Shown: positions 17,117 to 26,579, counted from the stretch's first letter. The stretch is 33,990 bases of DNA from an uncultured Sediminibacterium sp. (GCF_946481145.1 NZ_CAMLMJ010000031.1:1-33990), one strand, 5' to 3'. The notes: a model not told the origin generated them from the sequence alone. Made by a program: numbers and translations.

Positions 17117-20100
17117 ATGAGAAAATGTCTAACTGTTATGAGAATGGCTTTAATGCTGTTTTTCATCTCCTCGCTGCCAGCCTTTAGTCAGGCCCAGTCT
17201 ACTGTATCGGGTACGGTACTGGCAGATGAGGATGGAACGCCACTGGTAGGTGTTACTGTAACCAACGCTAACACCAACAAAAGAACGCAGACCAACACAG
17301 CCGGTTATTATTCAATTACGGCTGAAAAAGGTCAACGTATCACTTTCGCTTATGTGGGTTATGCCTCCATTACCATGACTGTTGCTGATGAAAAAACCAT
17401 CAGTGTTAAAATGGTAACCAGCGACAAAGAGCTGGGTAATGTTGTGGTAACCGCTTATGGTCAACAAAGAAACAAAAGGGAACTTGCCTATCAGGCTCCT
17501 GTTGTTAAGGGTGATGATGTTGCCCAGACCAGAAGAGAAAACTTCCTCAACTCACTTGCAGGTCGTGTACCTGGTTTAGCGGTAACTTCTACATCAGGTT
17601 TGCCTGGTGCGAGTGCACAGGTTGTACTTCGTGGAGGTGCCTCAATTGCAGGTAATAACCAACCATTGTTTGTAGTGGATGGTGTTCCTTTAGATAATAA
17701 CTCTCTTAACCAGGAAGCTTTACCTGCTGCATCTAACCCAAGTGGTATTGCAATGGGTAACAGAAACAGCGACTATACCAACCGTATCGCTGACTTAAAC
17801 CCTGAAGATATTGAAAACATCACTATCCTGAAAGGACCAGAAGCAACAGCTCTTTATGGTTCTGATGGTACTTCTGGTGCGATCATCATTACTACACGTA
17901 AAGGAACTGCCGGCCGTACAAGGGTTAGTTATGATAACTCTTTCCGTTGGGATAAAGTATATCGCTTCCCCGAAATTCAAACAACCTATAGCCGTGGTGC
18001 TGCTGGTTTATATGATCCAAATGCTTATGCTACTTATGGTTTCCGCATGTTTGGACCTAAATACGCCAACGGAACTAAAATTTATGATAACCTCCGTAAT
18101 TTCTTCAGAACAGCTAAAACACAACAACATAATGTAAGTGTTGAAGCTGGTACCGCTGATGCAACTTACCGTTTCTCTGCTGGTTACCTGAAGCAGGAAG
18201 GTATCGTGCCTAATACCAGTTATGAGCGTATGAACTTCCGTCTTACAGGTTCTGCCAAACTGGGTAAAAAAGTAACGATGAGTTCAAGCTGGATGTACAC
18301 CATTACCAATAATGATAAAGCTCCAAAAGGTCTGAACTCTTATTATCCTAATATCATCAACTGGCCCGTTGAAGACGATATCAGAAATTATATCAATGCA
18401 GACGGAACCAGAAAGCCTTTGAGAAATAACCTGAATGGTAATTTGTCTGGCGAAGCGGATAACCCTTTCTGGGATGTTAACAAAAACAAATCGAACGATA
18501 AGAACGATCGTATCACCGGTAATATCAACCTTGCGTATAACGCTGCCAAATGGTGGAACATGAACTGGATCGTAGGTCTGGATCAATATGCAACGGATGG
18601 TATGTTCGTAACACACCCTTATTCAAGATGGGGTTATATTACCAGAGGTTATTTGAGTACTTATCAGCAGAACTTCAGAAATATCAACGGTACTTTCAGA
18701 ACTACTTTCACCAAAACTATTGCGAAGAAATTCTCTAATAGCTTAACATTCGGTGCATATATTGAAGATGCTAAACGCTCTATCACAGCACAAAGAGGCG
18801 AACGCTTCTATGAGCCTGATTTCGTTTCTATCAACAATACCGATCCGCTTTCAAGGGATGCAAGACTTACCCGTGAGCAGGTTCGTAAAGTAAGGTTCTT
18901 CAGTAACTATACATTTGGATTTAAAAACATTTTCTTCGTTACTGCATCTGCAACAAGAGAAGGTGTTTCTACCCTGACTTCTAAATTCAATGATAAGCAG
19001 CCATTCTTTAGCTATGGTTCACTCTCTTCAAGCTTTATCTTTTCTGATCTTCCAGTGTTCAAAAAAATGGAATGGTTAGACTACGGTAAGTTGAGAGCTT
19101 CGTATGCAACGAGTGGTAAAGCACCTTATGTGCCTTATGTAATTGACTATAGCTTCGGTAGCCAGATAACTACCGGTGGTGGTTATGCATTGGGTGTATT
19201 TGGTAACAACTTCGATCTTCAGCCTGAGCTGTCTAAAAACTTTGAAGTAGGTGCTGAATTAAATTTCCTTAATAAGAGAATCACTGTCGACGTTGCTTAT
19301 TTCAATAATAAAGTAACCAAACAAATCGTATCAAACCGTTTGAGTTATGGTACCGGATTCGTACTTAAATATATCAATGGTGGTGAATTGTCTGCTAAAG
19401 GCTGGGAAGTTCAGTTGAAAGCAACACCAGTTCGTACCAACAAATTGACCTGGGATGTAACAGTGAACTTTGATAAGAGCAGGGTAATTGTTGAAAAAAT
19501 GCCTGCTGACTTACCAGCGTACTATGATTCTGATACATGGTTATATGGTAACGCACGTTCTCAGGTATCTGTAGGAACATCACTCGCAAATATTTCTGGT
19601 AGTACTTACCGTAAAAATAGCAGAGGTGATATCCTGATCTCTCCAACTACCGGTTTGCCTTTGATCCAGGCTAACTTTGATCCGATTGGTGACAGAAACC
19701 CAGATTTCAAAATTGGTTTGATTAACCAGTTATCATTTGGTGAATCATGGCAGTTAAGCTTCAACCTCGATATCCGTAAGGGAGGTGATGTATTCAATGC
19801 CAATGAAATGATGATGCGTACACAGGGTACAAGTGTAAATACACTTGATCGCGAAACGCCAAGAGTTATCAGAGGTGTGCTGGCTGATGGATTAGAAAAT
19901 ACGGCTAACCCAACTTATAACACCATTGCTGTAACGCCATTCCTGAGAAACGATTTCTATTCTTCTTCTGCATCTGTATCTACATTGCCTGAAGCAGAAT
20001 TCATAGAGAATGTTAACTGGATCAGGATGAGAGACCTTACATTGGCTTACAGATTACCAGCTTCTATCCTGAAGCGTCAGAAAGTATTCAAACAAGCTTC

Positions 20101-20272
20101 AGTGTTTATTACTGGTACAGACCTGTTCATGATTACCAACTATTCAGGTGTTGACCCGAATGTAAATGGTATCAATGCAGGTAATGCACGTGGTTTCGGT
20201 GGACAGGGTATTGATTTCGGTTCTGTTGCTACTCCACGTGGTATTAACGTTGGTTTAAAAGTTCAATTCTAA
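17117..20272 (+). CDS. SusC/RagA-family TonB-linked outer-membrane transporter
   Basis: This is the outer-membrane channel of a SusCD importer, energised by TonB. The signal peptide covers about residues 1-26 (cleavage near FSQA-QS); Met8 is a possible alternative start. Then come the carboxypeptidase-regulatory-like domain (STVSGTVLADEDGTPLVGV to about residue 107), a TonB-box-like VVVTAYGQQ, the plug domain (LAGRVPGLAV, VVDGVPLDN, ILKGPEATALYG) and a 22-strand barrel ending in a terminal Phe (KVQF) as used for Bam recognition. The 1051 residues are normal for the family. The SusD gene starts 19 nt downstream. The substrate is not deducible; no enzyme genes flank the pair. Confidence 0.96.
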   Translation: MRKCLTVMRMALMLFFISSLPAFSQAQSTVSGTVLADEDGTPLVGVTVTNANTNKRTQTNTAGYYSITAEKGQRITFAYVGYASITMTVADEKTISVKMVTSDKELGNVVVTAYGQQRNKRELAYQAPVVKGDDVAQTRRENFLNSLAGRVPGLAVTSTSGLPGASAQVVLRGGASIAGNNQPLFVVDGVPLDNNSLNQEALPAASNPSGIAMGNRNSDYTNRIADLNPEDIENITILKGPEATALYGSDGTSGAIIITTRKGTAGRTRVSYDNSFRWDKVYRFPEIQTTYSRGAAGLYDPNAYATYGFRMFGPKYANGTKIYDNLRNFFRTAKTQQHNVSVEAGTADATYRFSAGYLKQEGIVPNTSYERMNFRLTGSAKLGKKVTMSSSWMYTITNNDKAPKGLNSYYPNIINWPVEDDIRNYINADGTRKPLRNNLNGNLSGEADNPFWDVNKNKSNDKNDRITGNINLAYNAAKWWNMNWIVGLDQYATDGMFVTHPYSRWGYITRGYLSTYQQNFRNINGTFRTTFTKTIAKKFSNSLTFGAYIEDAKRSITAQRGERFYEPDFVSINNTDPLSRDARLTREQVRKVRFFSNYTFGFKNIFFVTASATREGVSTLTSKFNDKQPFFSYGSLSSSFIFSDLPVFKKMEWLDYGKLRASYATSGKAPYVPYVIDYSFGSQITTGGGYALGVFGNNFDLQPELSKNFEVGAELNFLNKRITVDVAYFNNKVTKQIVSNRLSYGTGFVLKYINGGELSAKGWEVQLKATPVRTNKLTWDVTVNFDKSRVIVEKMPADLPAYYDSDTWLYGNARSQVSVGTSLANISGSTYRKNSRGDILISPTTGLPLIQANFDPIGDRNPDFKIGLINQLSFGESWQLSFNLDIRKGGDVFNANEMMMRTQGTSVNTLDRETPRVIRGVLADGLENTANPTYNTIAVTPFLRNDFYSSSASVSTLPEAEFIENVNWIRMRDLTLAYRLPASILKRQKVFKQASVFITGTDLFMITNYSGVDPNVNGINAGNARGFGGQGIDFGSVATPRGINVGLKVQF

Positions 20273-20291
20273 ACCTGATAAATAATTAATT

Positions 20292-21941
20292 ATGAAACAA
20301 AGAATATATATCGCTGGTTTCTTATTAACCGTGCTGATTGCATCATCAGGTTGTAAGAAATACCTGAACATAAATTCCGATCCTGATACAACTCAGGCTC
20401 CTTCAGTAGCATCTGTTTTTCCAGCTATGCTGGCTGCGGTACCCCGTGGTATACAATACGATGCACGCTATGTAGGAAAGTACATCCAAAACTGGCTTAC
20501 CCTTAACAATAATAACAACGACGTATGGGACACACATAGCTATGTTGCCAACAGCGATGCTTCCGGTGATATCTGGCGTCAGACTTATTATGGACTGGGT
20601 AAAAATCTGGACTATATTATTACCTCTGCAGACAGGGACAAAAAATACGATTATGTAGGTGCTGCTATGGCGCTGAAAGCGTATATGTTCCAGACTGCTA
20701 CTGATTATCATGGCGAGATCATCTTCAGAGAAGCATTTAAAGAGAATACTTACTATTTCAAGTACGACACTCAGGATATCGTTTACAAAGGTGTTGATTC
20801 ATTATGCCGTGTTGCCATCAAGTACCTTGAAATGGCAGAAGCTGTTAAATCAACCAATACACTTAGCCTGAGTGATTATTCTTACGGTGGAGATGTTACC
20901 AAATGGAAAAGATTTGTTTACGGTATCCTTGCCCGTAACTACAATCACCTGTCAAATAAGGCAAGCTATAATGCTGATTCTGTAATCAAATTCTGCAATA
21001 ACGCATTAACTTCTATCAACGACGATTTTGTTATTCCTTTCGATGCAAGTAAAAACGATGATGCCAATTTCTTTGGTCCTTATCGTGATAACCTTTCTTC
21101 ATTCAGACAAAGTAACTTTATCGTTCGTTTACTTGATGGAACAGCACTGGCCGGAAATACCTGGGCTGAAAACAGGGATCCTCGTATGCCTCATATGATT
21201 TCTGCTTCTGCGGATACATCAGGTACAAACAATGGCGGTTACCGCGGTGTAAACCCAGGTACTGGTGATCCTTTGAGTGCATCTACTTCTGGTGCAAACT
21301 TTAGAAAAAGAGTACCAGTATTATGGGCCGATAGTACCATTGGTAACCCTTCAGCAGCTACTTTCCTGGATAATGGTAAATACCTGTTCAAGAATAAAGC
21401 TGTAATGCCTATAATGACTTTCGCTGAAATTAACTTCATCAAAGCAGAAGCTGAATTCAGGAAAAATAACCTGGCTGGAGCACATGCGGCTTACCTGGCT
21501 GGTATTAATGCACACTTTGATTTCATCAACAGAAACTACAGCAGTTTCAGAGGTGCTGCCAATATCTTTAACGGCAATCAGATTTCAGCAACACAACGTA
21601 ATAATTACCTGGCTTCACGTAATGTTAAGCAAACTTCAGGTTTACTTACTATGACAGACATCATGTTGCAGAAATATATTGCTGGTTGGTGCTGGAACTG
21701 GGTTGAAACATGGGTTGATCTGAGAAGGTTCCATTATACTGACCTCGATCCTGCAACCAATGATCAGGTTTTCAAAACATTTCAAATGCCTACTTACGCT
21801 GCAGTGAATCTGGGTAACCCTGTTCAGCGCGTAAGACCAAGATATAACTCTGAATATGTTTGGAACCTGGATGAACTGCGCAAATTCGGCGGTGATAAAA
21901 CAGATTACCATACTTATGAAATGTGGTTTAGTAAACCTTAA
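20292..21941 (+). CDS. SusD/RagB-family surface lipoprotein
   Basis: This is the lid lipoprotein that closes over the SusC barrel and binds the substrate at the cell surface. The signal peptide ends in a lipobox SSGC with Cys21 as the lipidation site, followed by KKYLNINSDPD, the usual SusD start. The spacing of N-terminal motifs and the RFHYTDLDPATNDQ-like C-terminal half fit the SusD-like_2 branch. TPR-type helices make up most of the chain. At 549 residues it is full length. It is coupled to the SusC gene with a 19-nt gap. It contains the KAEAEFRKNNLAGAHAAY segment typical of the family. Confidence 0.95.
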   Translation: MKQRIYIAGFLLTVLIASSGCKKYLNINSDPDTTQAPSVASVFPAMLAAVPRGIQYDARYVGKYIQNWLTLNNNNNDVWDTHSYVANSDASGDIWRQTYYGLGKNLDYIITSADRDKKYDYVGAAMALKAYMFQTATDYHGEIIFREAFKENTYYFKYDTQDIVYKGVDSLCRVAIKYLEMAEAVKSTNTLSLSDYSYGGDVTKWKRFVYGILARNYNHLSNKASYNADSVIKFCNNALTSINDDFVIPFDASKNDDANFFGPYRDNLSSFRQSNFIVRLLDGTALAGNTWAENRDPRMPHMISASADTSGTNNGGYRGVNPGTGDPLSASTSGANFRKRVPVLWADSTIGNPSAATFLDNGKYLFKNKAVMPIMTFAEINFIKAEAEFRKNNLAGAHAAYLAGINAHFDFINRNYSSFRGAANIFNGNQISATQRNNYLASRNVKQTSGLLTMTDIMLQKYIAGWCWNWVETWVDLRRFHYTDLDPATNDQVFKTFQMPTYAAVNLGNPVQRVRPRYNSEYVWNLDELRKFGGDKTDYHTYEMWFSKP

Positions 21942-22050
21942 CGACAATCTATAAATTGTTAATAATGAAATGAGCCATAATAAGTATTGATCGTATCAGT
22001 AAAATTTATCGGCGAATTCCATGTGACCCAAATCAATAAAAGATACACAC

Positions 22051-22818
22051 ATGAAAAAGATTATCATACCAATCATAGCGATTATCGCAGCCGTAGGGTT
22101 GATGTCCTGTGAGAAAAATATCCAACGGGAATTGGAAACTGTATCCATTGATGGAAAAGCATTTGTAAAAATCAACTATGCAATGGCTTTTACCGTTAAC
22201 TCAAATGCGCAGTTAAAAATCAATGGTACCAGGGTTAGTACCACACTTACTTTCCCTTATCCATTTCCAGGTGGTGGATTAAACACCGGCGGATCAAGCA
22301 ATCCTGATTACCTGGCATTGGATCCTAAACAAATTGATCTGGTAGTTTCCAGACCAAAAGCTGGTAGTTCAGAAGATTCAGTTGTATTGTTCTCCAAAAG
22401 TTTTGCAAGCAATGCAATATTTTTCGGTAGCAACTATACTATCCACTTAACCGATACAGGTGCAAATGCAACTGGTGTTGTGGTAACAGACAATATCACT
22501 TTGCCTGATTCAGGTTATTCAAGGTTTAAATTCGTAAACCTGCTGCCTAATCAAACTGCACTTGATCTGTATAACGGAACTGTGAAAGTAGCTTCTAACA
22601 TTGCGTACAAAGGAACCAGTCCGGAGTTTACCATTCAGGTTACTGGTACTTCGGCAGCATGGGCCATTAGACCTGCAGGTGCGGCATCAACAACTACTGC
22701 ATTGGCTACCTATTCTATGACTGTACCCAACCAAAGATCTATGACCGTATTTGCGTCTGGATATAGCGGAGCGGCAAGTCCTAGAAATGCAAGAGTTTCA
22801 CTTCTTTATAACAGATAA
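22051..22818 (+). CDS. DUF4397-like lipoprotein of the SusCD locus
   Basis: A 255-residue lipoprotein with signal sequence and lipobox LMSC (Cys20). The central part, RFKFVNLLPNQTALDLYNG followed by KVASNIAYKG, is the DUF4397 pattern, a beta-sandwich domain common in Bacteroidota surface proteins. The N-terminal part (about residues 30-130) is Ser/Gly/Thr-rich and not recognised. It follows SusD by 109 nt and precedes a strong terminator, so it probably closes the SusCD transcript. An accessory surface ligand-binding role like SusE/SusF is inferred from position only. Confidence 0.8.
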   Translation: MKKIIIPIIAIIAAVGLMSCEKNIQRELETVSIDGKAFVKINYAMAFTVNSNAQLKINGTRVSTTLTFPYPFPGGGLNTGGSSNPDYLALDPKQIDLVVSRPKAGSSEDSVVLFSKSFASNAIFFGSNYTIHLTDTGANATGVVVTDNITLPDSGYSRFKFVNLLPNQTALDLYNGTVKVASNIAYKGTSPEFTIQVTGTSAAWAIRPAGAASTTTALATYSMTVPNQRSMTVFASGYSGAASPRNARVSLLYNR

Positions 22819-22840
22819 ATTTTGTATATTTACAGAAGTA

Positions 22841-22874
22841 AAGCCCCGCTAAATTTTTTGCGGGGCTTTTTTTT
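22841..22874 (+). terminator. Strong intrinsic terminator after the DUF4397 lipoprotein gene
   Basis: AAGCCCCGC (22841-22849) and GCGGGGCTT (22860-22868) form a perfect 9-bp G/C-rich stem with a 10-nt loop, followed by a run of T to 22874. It lies 22 nt after the lipoprotein stop and only 17 nt before the next ATG on the same strand. Confidence 0.92.
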
Positions 22875-22891
22875 CACCTACTGAACTAAAC

Positions 22892-25390
22892 ATGAAAAAC
22901 CTGGTATCCCTGTTCTTCTTCCTGGCCTTTATGAGTGGCCTACAGGCTCAAACAGCAAGTAACTTAACCAAACTTAGTCCCGATTCTGCCTTGCAAAAAT
23001 TCCGGGCAAATTACCCGCAGGAAAAGGTATTTGTACAAACAGATAAAGACAGTTACCTCTCGGGAGAAACCATTTGGATGAAAGCCTGGTGTACACTGGA
23101 TGCTGTTCCCAGCTTTCTCAGTAATATCCTCTATATCGATCTCGTGAATGAACAGGGGAAAGTGGTAGTAAAAAAAATGTACAAACTTGATTCACTTAGT
23201 AGTACACCTGCAGATTTTGAACTGGATGCTAACCTGCTTTCCGGTAACTATATCATCAATGCATATACATTATGGATGCTTAATTTCCCGGGTTTTATTT
23301 TCCAGAAGCAAGTTTATGTGTATGGCGCTGATTACCTGACGAAAAAAAGAGAAACATCGCGACCCTCATTAATCTGTCAGTTTTTTCCCGAAGGAGGAAA
23401 CCTGATTGAAGGGATTAATAACCGCATTGCATTCCTTGTTACAGACCAGCAGGGAAATCCACAGCAGGTAACCGGTAAACTGATTGATCAGGATGGCAAA
23501 GAAGTTTCAGTAGTGAAAACAGTACACGCCGGAATGGGATCGTTTGAATTGGAAGTAAAACCTGATGCAAAGTATAAATTGAATATTCCTTTTTCTAATG
23601 GTTCTAGCATGGATTTTCAATTACCACTTGCATCTCAGGAAGGTATCGCTATCCGGATTGAAAATGGTAACGCCAACCGATTAACCGCACTAATTTTCAG
23701 GGGTGAAAAAAACAAAGAAGCCTTCAATAAAATAAAATTAGTTGCCCAAATGAATGGGCAAATGATTGCCATGGCCGACCTGAATTTTGAAGAAGGATTA
23801 ACGGCCTTGCCAATCGCTAAAAAGAACCTTCCAGCAGGTATTATTCAACTAACCGCTTTTGGTGAGAATGGACTACCACTGGCGGAAAGAATTGCATTTA
23901 TCGCCAACCATTCCATTATTCAACCCACTGTAAAGGCAATTACTGGTTCTGCAAAAGCCAGGAGTAAAAATGAATACCTGATAGACCTGAAAAACGTTAA
24001 CATACCTAATGTTGCCATTGCAGTGACCGATGTAACCGCAGATACAAGCCTCAGAACACCTGATAATATTGTTTCATCCTCCTTATTAAGTTCGGATGTC
24101 AAAGGTTATATACATGAGCCTGCTTATTATTTTAAAGATAAATCAAAGGAAAGACTTGAACATCTTGATCTGCTGATGATGACACAGGGTTGGAGAAGAT
24201 TTGAATGGAAACCAATGGTAGAGGATCAACCCATGGCACTTAAATATCCGGTTGAATCATCTTTAACAATCGGAGGGGTAGTTAAAAAATCTGACCGGAA
24301 TACGGTTGTTACAGAAGGACATGTTTCCTTTATCATCAAAACAGACGACTCCACAACCATCATGGCTTCTGCAATGTTGACGGATAAGGGGGAGTTTTTG
24401 CTTGATGGACTTTCCTTCCAGAAGAAAGCTACTTTTTACTACCAGGGTACCAATAAGAAAAAAGAAACTTTTATTGTTGATGTGGCCTTGAATCCTTCCT
24501 ATATCGATTCCTTGAAGCAGTCTGGGTACAAACCATCCATGAATCTTGATACGATTGCCCTTAATGCAAATGCCAGTGGGTTGGCCGCATTTCTTTATGG
24601 AAAGCTAAAGGGTATTGATACTACGGCAGGTGTCTACCTTGGTAACGTGACAGTTAAAGGAGTAAGAAGAAAAATTTCAAAAACCGATTCGCTTAACCTT
24701 GAATATGCGTCAGATATTTTTAAACTGGGCAGATCTATTGACCCTGGTGAAACTTCCTTTGCAACTTCTATCTGGCAGATCATTCAACGATCTGTACCCG
24801 GCATCAGTGTTACAGGAGATATGATTAATCCTGTCGTTCGCTTTAATCGCTTTCAGGGGCTCGACGCATTAAGTGAAAATAACAATACATCCTACCTCAA
24901 TGCAACAGGTAGTGGAGAAGACGATTTCGGTACCATGATGATTGAAAGAAATGGTGTGACCTATTTCCTCAATGAAATGAATGTATCTATGGATGTGATA
25001 TCAACCATCAATGTAAATGATGTTGCACTCATCAAAGTATATGCAGCGGAAGGAACTGCACTGGGAGCTTCTGGTCCGGCTATTGCTATTTACACAAAGA
25101 AGGGAGCTGTAAATGCAAAAAATATTTACGATAAAAGTTTTTCTTCTGTTCAAAGAACCGGTTATTCATTGGTAAGGTCTTTTTATTCACCTTTGTATAC
25201 TAGAGAAAAACAACCGGAAGATGCATTAGACTCACGAGAGACTCTCTATTGGAACGGGTTTGTGAAGCCAGGCAAAGATGGACAGTATCGTCTTCAATTC
25301 TATAACAACGATTTCGGGAAAAATAAAAAAGTAACCATTCAAGGTATTGGTACAAAAGGTGAGTTGATTTTTACAGAAATTATTTTATAA
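22892..25390 (+). CDS. Large MG2-domain envelope protein with plug-like C-terminal part
   Basis: An 832-residue exported protein: signal peptide about residues 1-20 (FMSGLQAQ). An alpha-2-macroglobulin MG2-like region starts at about residue 45, with VFVQTDKDSYLSGETIWMKAW and an LLSGNYIINAYTLWM segment. Several beta domains follow. From about residue 585 a TonB-receptor plug-like segment appears (VTVKGVRRKISKTDS, then PGISVTGD, DVALIKVYAAEG and AIAIYTKKG) without a barrel. Proteins of this type are widespread and poorly understood in Bacteroidota. It lies downstream of the SusCD locus behind a terminator. Its stop overlaps the stop of the convergent J-domain gene by 6 nt. Function unknown; a role at the outer membrane is inferred. 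Confidence 0.8.
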   Translation: MKNLVSLFFFLAFMSGLQAQTASNLTKLSPDSALQKFRANYPQEKVFVQTDKDSYLSGETIWMKAWCTLDAVPSFLSNILYIDLVNEQGKVVVKKMYKLDSLSSTPADFELDANLLSGNYIINAYTLWMLNFPGFIFQKQVYVYGADYLTKKRETSRPSLICQFFPEGGNLIEGINNRIAFLVTDQQGNPQQVTGKLIDQDGKEVSVVKTVHAGMGSFELEVKPDAKYKLNIPFSNGSSMDFQLPLASQEGIAIRIENGNANRLTALIFRGEKNKEAFNKIKLVAQMNGQMIAMADLNFEEGLTALPIAKKNLPAGIIQLTAFGENGLPLAERIAFIANHSIIQPTVKAITGSAKARSKNEYLIDLKNVNIPNVAIAVTDVTADTSLRTPDNIVSSSLLSSDVKGYIHEPAYYFKDKSKERLEHLDLLMMTQGWRRFEWKPMVEDQPMALKYPVESSLTIGGVVKKSDRNTVVTEGHVSFIIKTDDSTTIMASAMLTDKGEFLLDGLSFQKKATFYYQGTNKKKETFIVDVALNPSYIDSLKQSGYKPSMNLDTIALNANASGLAAFLYGKLKGIDTTAGVYLGNVTVKGVRRKISKTDSLNLEYASDIFKLGRSIDPGETSFATSIWQIIQRSVPGISVTGDMINPVVRFNRFQGLDALSENNNTSYLNATGSGEDDFGTMMIERNGVTYFLNEMNVSMDVISTINVNDVALIKVYAAEGTALGASGPAIAIYTKKGAVNAKNIYDKSFSSVQRTGYSLVRSFYSPLYTREKQPEDALDSRETLYWNGFVKPGKDGQYRLQFYNNDFGKNKKVTIQGIGTKGELIFTEIIL

Positions 25391-26029
25391 GGAAGGCCCC
25401 TTAATGTATAGCAAAGCGCAAAATATTAAAGCGATTAGCAGTGCCAGCCATATTTTGTAGCGATGCCAGTAATAATTTCGTAAATAATTTTTGCGGCCTG
25501 AAGCAATATTATCTAATATAGATTGGGTAAGTCCTTTTATGCTACTTAACCTTGTTGCAAAAAGTAAATAATCCTCCTTTTCCAGATGAATACAGCATTC
25601 CAGAAGTTTTGCTGTTATTAAGGTATTATAATGTTCGTTCTGAAATCTTTCAAGAAGCTGAATATGGTACACAGATAAAATTGCATCGATATCGGCCGAA
25701 AGTTTATCACGGTTTATTCTGTCAGGATTCAACACCTGTAACCTTGTGCCAAGCGATTGAATCATGCTATAAATATCCTCAGGTGTTTTAGCTACAGGAG
25801 TATGCTGATTCGTCTGTATATTACTTAAGCGGTCGTATTTTTTTCTTGAAGCAGGATTTCCCAATATTTCATACGCTTCTATAATGTCTATAAAAGCCTC
25901 CGCCGCCCCCGGCGATGTATTTTTATCCGGGTGCATCAAAAGCGCAAGCCGCCGATAAGCCTTTCTAATGTCATCCGCCGAAGCAGAGGAAGGGATTTTA
26001 AGGATATGGTAGTAGTCTTTGGGAAACAC
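25385..26029 (-). CDS. J-domain protein with C-terminal membrane anchor
   Basis: The N-terminal J domain (residues 5-66: DYYHILKIPSSAS, HPD at 33-35, EAYEILGNPASRKKYD) is intact, so it should stimulate a DnaK-type ATPase. There is no Gly/Phe-rich linker and no zinc-binding or substrate domain of true DnaJ. The middle (about 75-180) is helical and unrecognised. The C terminus carries a single membrane helix, about residues 193-209 (WLALLIALIFCALLYI), leaving a tail of only a few residues, a tail-anchored layout. It would recruit DnaK to the inner membrane. The client is unknown. Confidence 0.88.
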   Translation of the reverse strand: MFPKDYYHILKIPSSASADDIRKAYRRLALLMHPDKNTSPGAAEAFIDIIEAYEILGNPASRKKYDRLSNIQTNQHTPVAKTPEDIYSMIQSLGTRLQVLNPDRINRDKLSADIDAILSVYHIQLLERFQNEHYNTLITAKLLECCIHLEKEDYLLFATRLSSIKGLTQSILDNIASGRKNYLRNYYWHRYKIWLALLIALIFCALLYIKGPSL

Positions 26030-26046
26030 AAGTAAGAGATTTATGG

Positions 26047-26117
26047 ATGTCAGATGGCAGATGTCAGATATAAAATATCAAATCAGACATAACCCATTTA
26101 TATCTGCCATCTGACAT
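26047..26117. repeat. Intergenic inverted repeat, ATGTCAGATGG type
   Basis: Arms ATGTCAGATGGCAGAT (26047-26062) and its exact complement (26102-26117) pair over 16 bp; further ATGTCAGATA-type copies extend each side to about 26131. The element fills the gap between the STAS stop and the J-domain start, both on the minus strand. Its sequence differs from the GTGAATTG repeats but the layout is the same. Confidence 0.8.
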
Positions 26118-26135
26118 CTGATATCTGACATTCTA

Positions 26136-26537
26136 TTATTGATTAACATCACTAAACTCCATCTCATCTCCATCCAATAGTTCTCTTTCAATTTCTTCCA
26201 TCTGCACTATATCCCAGGCTTCACTTTCGGTGGGGGTGAAGTTTAGGAAATCGAGTAGTTCTTCTTTTTCAAAAACGGCTTCAAGGGGTTCTTTGAGGTT
26301 GCAGATGACAAAAGATGCGTTTTGTTCATAAAAACGCTGCTGTAATGCTGCAATGCTATTGGCGGCTTCCGGATCTATCTCCGTTACCGGCTCGAGGTTG
26401 AGGATGATGTTTTTTACCTGCTGATCGAGATAGCTTGTACAGGTTTCGGCCAAATTTGCTGCTATATTGGCAGAAATATGGGGTACAACTGGTGTTACAA
26501 CGGTGAATTTCTCTTTGGTATCAATTTTGACTTCCAT
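26136..26537 (-). CDS. STAS-domain protein (anti-sigma-factor antagonist-like)
   Basis: At 133 residues this is a single STAS domain (about 1-105) plus an acidic tail (VQMEEIERELLDGDEMEF). Beta strands KFTVVTPV and VKNIILNLEPVTEID and the following helix match the SpoIIAA fold. The phosphorylation loop, normally D-S-S-G, reads D-P-E-A (55-58), so the usual serine is absent and phosphorylation control by an anti-sigma kinase is not expected. It is divergent from clpC with a 90-nt gap. No kinase, phosphatase or sigma-factor gene is nearby. The family is fairly sure; the partner is unknown. Confidence 0.82.
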   Translation of the reverse strand: MEVKIDTKEKFTVVTPVVPHISANIAANLAETCTSYLDQQVKNIILNLEPVTEIDPEAANSIAALQQRFYEQNASFVICNLKEPLEAVFEKEELLDFLNFTPTESEAWDIVQMEEIERELLDGDEMEFSDVNQ

Positions 26538-26560
26538 TTCCGTGAGGTTAGGTTAACAAC

Positions 26561-26579
26561 TGTGCATAACTGATGCACA
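26561..26579. promoter_or_regulatory. Perfect inverted repeat in the STAS/clpC divergent region
   Basis: TGTGCAT-AACTG-ATGCACA has 7-bp perfect arms and a 5-bp spacer, 24 nt upstream of the STAS start and 49 nt upstream of clpC. The size and position fit a dimeric repressor operator controlling one or both genes. It is unlike the CtsR or HrcA (CIRCE) operators that often control clp genes. Confidence 0.4.

Noticed and set aside
16996..17187. 63-codon plus-strand frame upstream of and overlapping the SusC start
   Set aside because: It is out of frame with SusC, has no motif, and overlaps the SusC signal peptide coding region.
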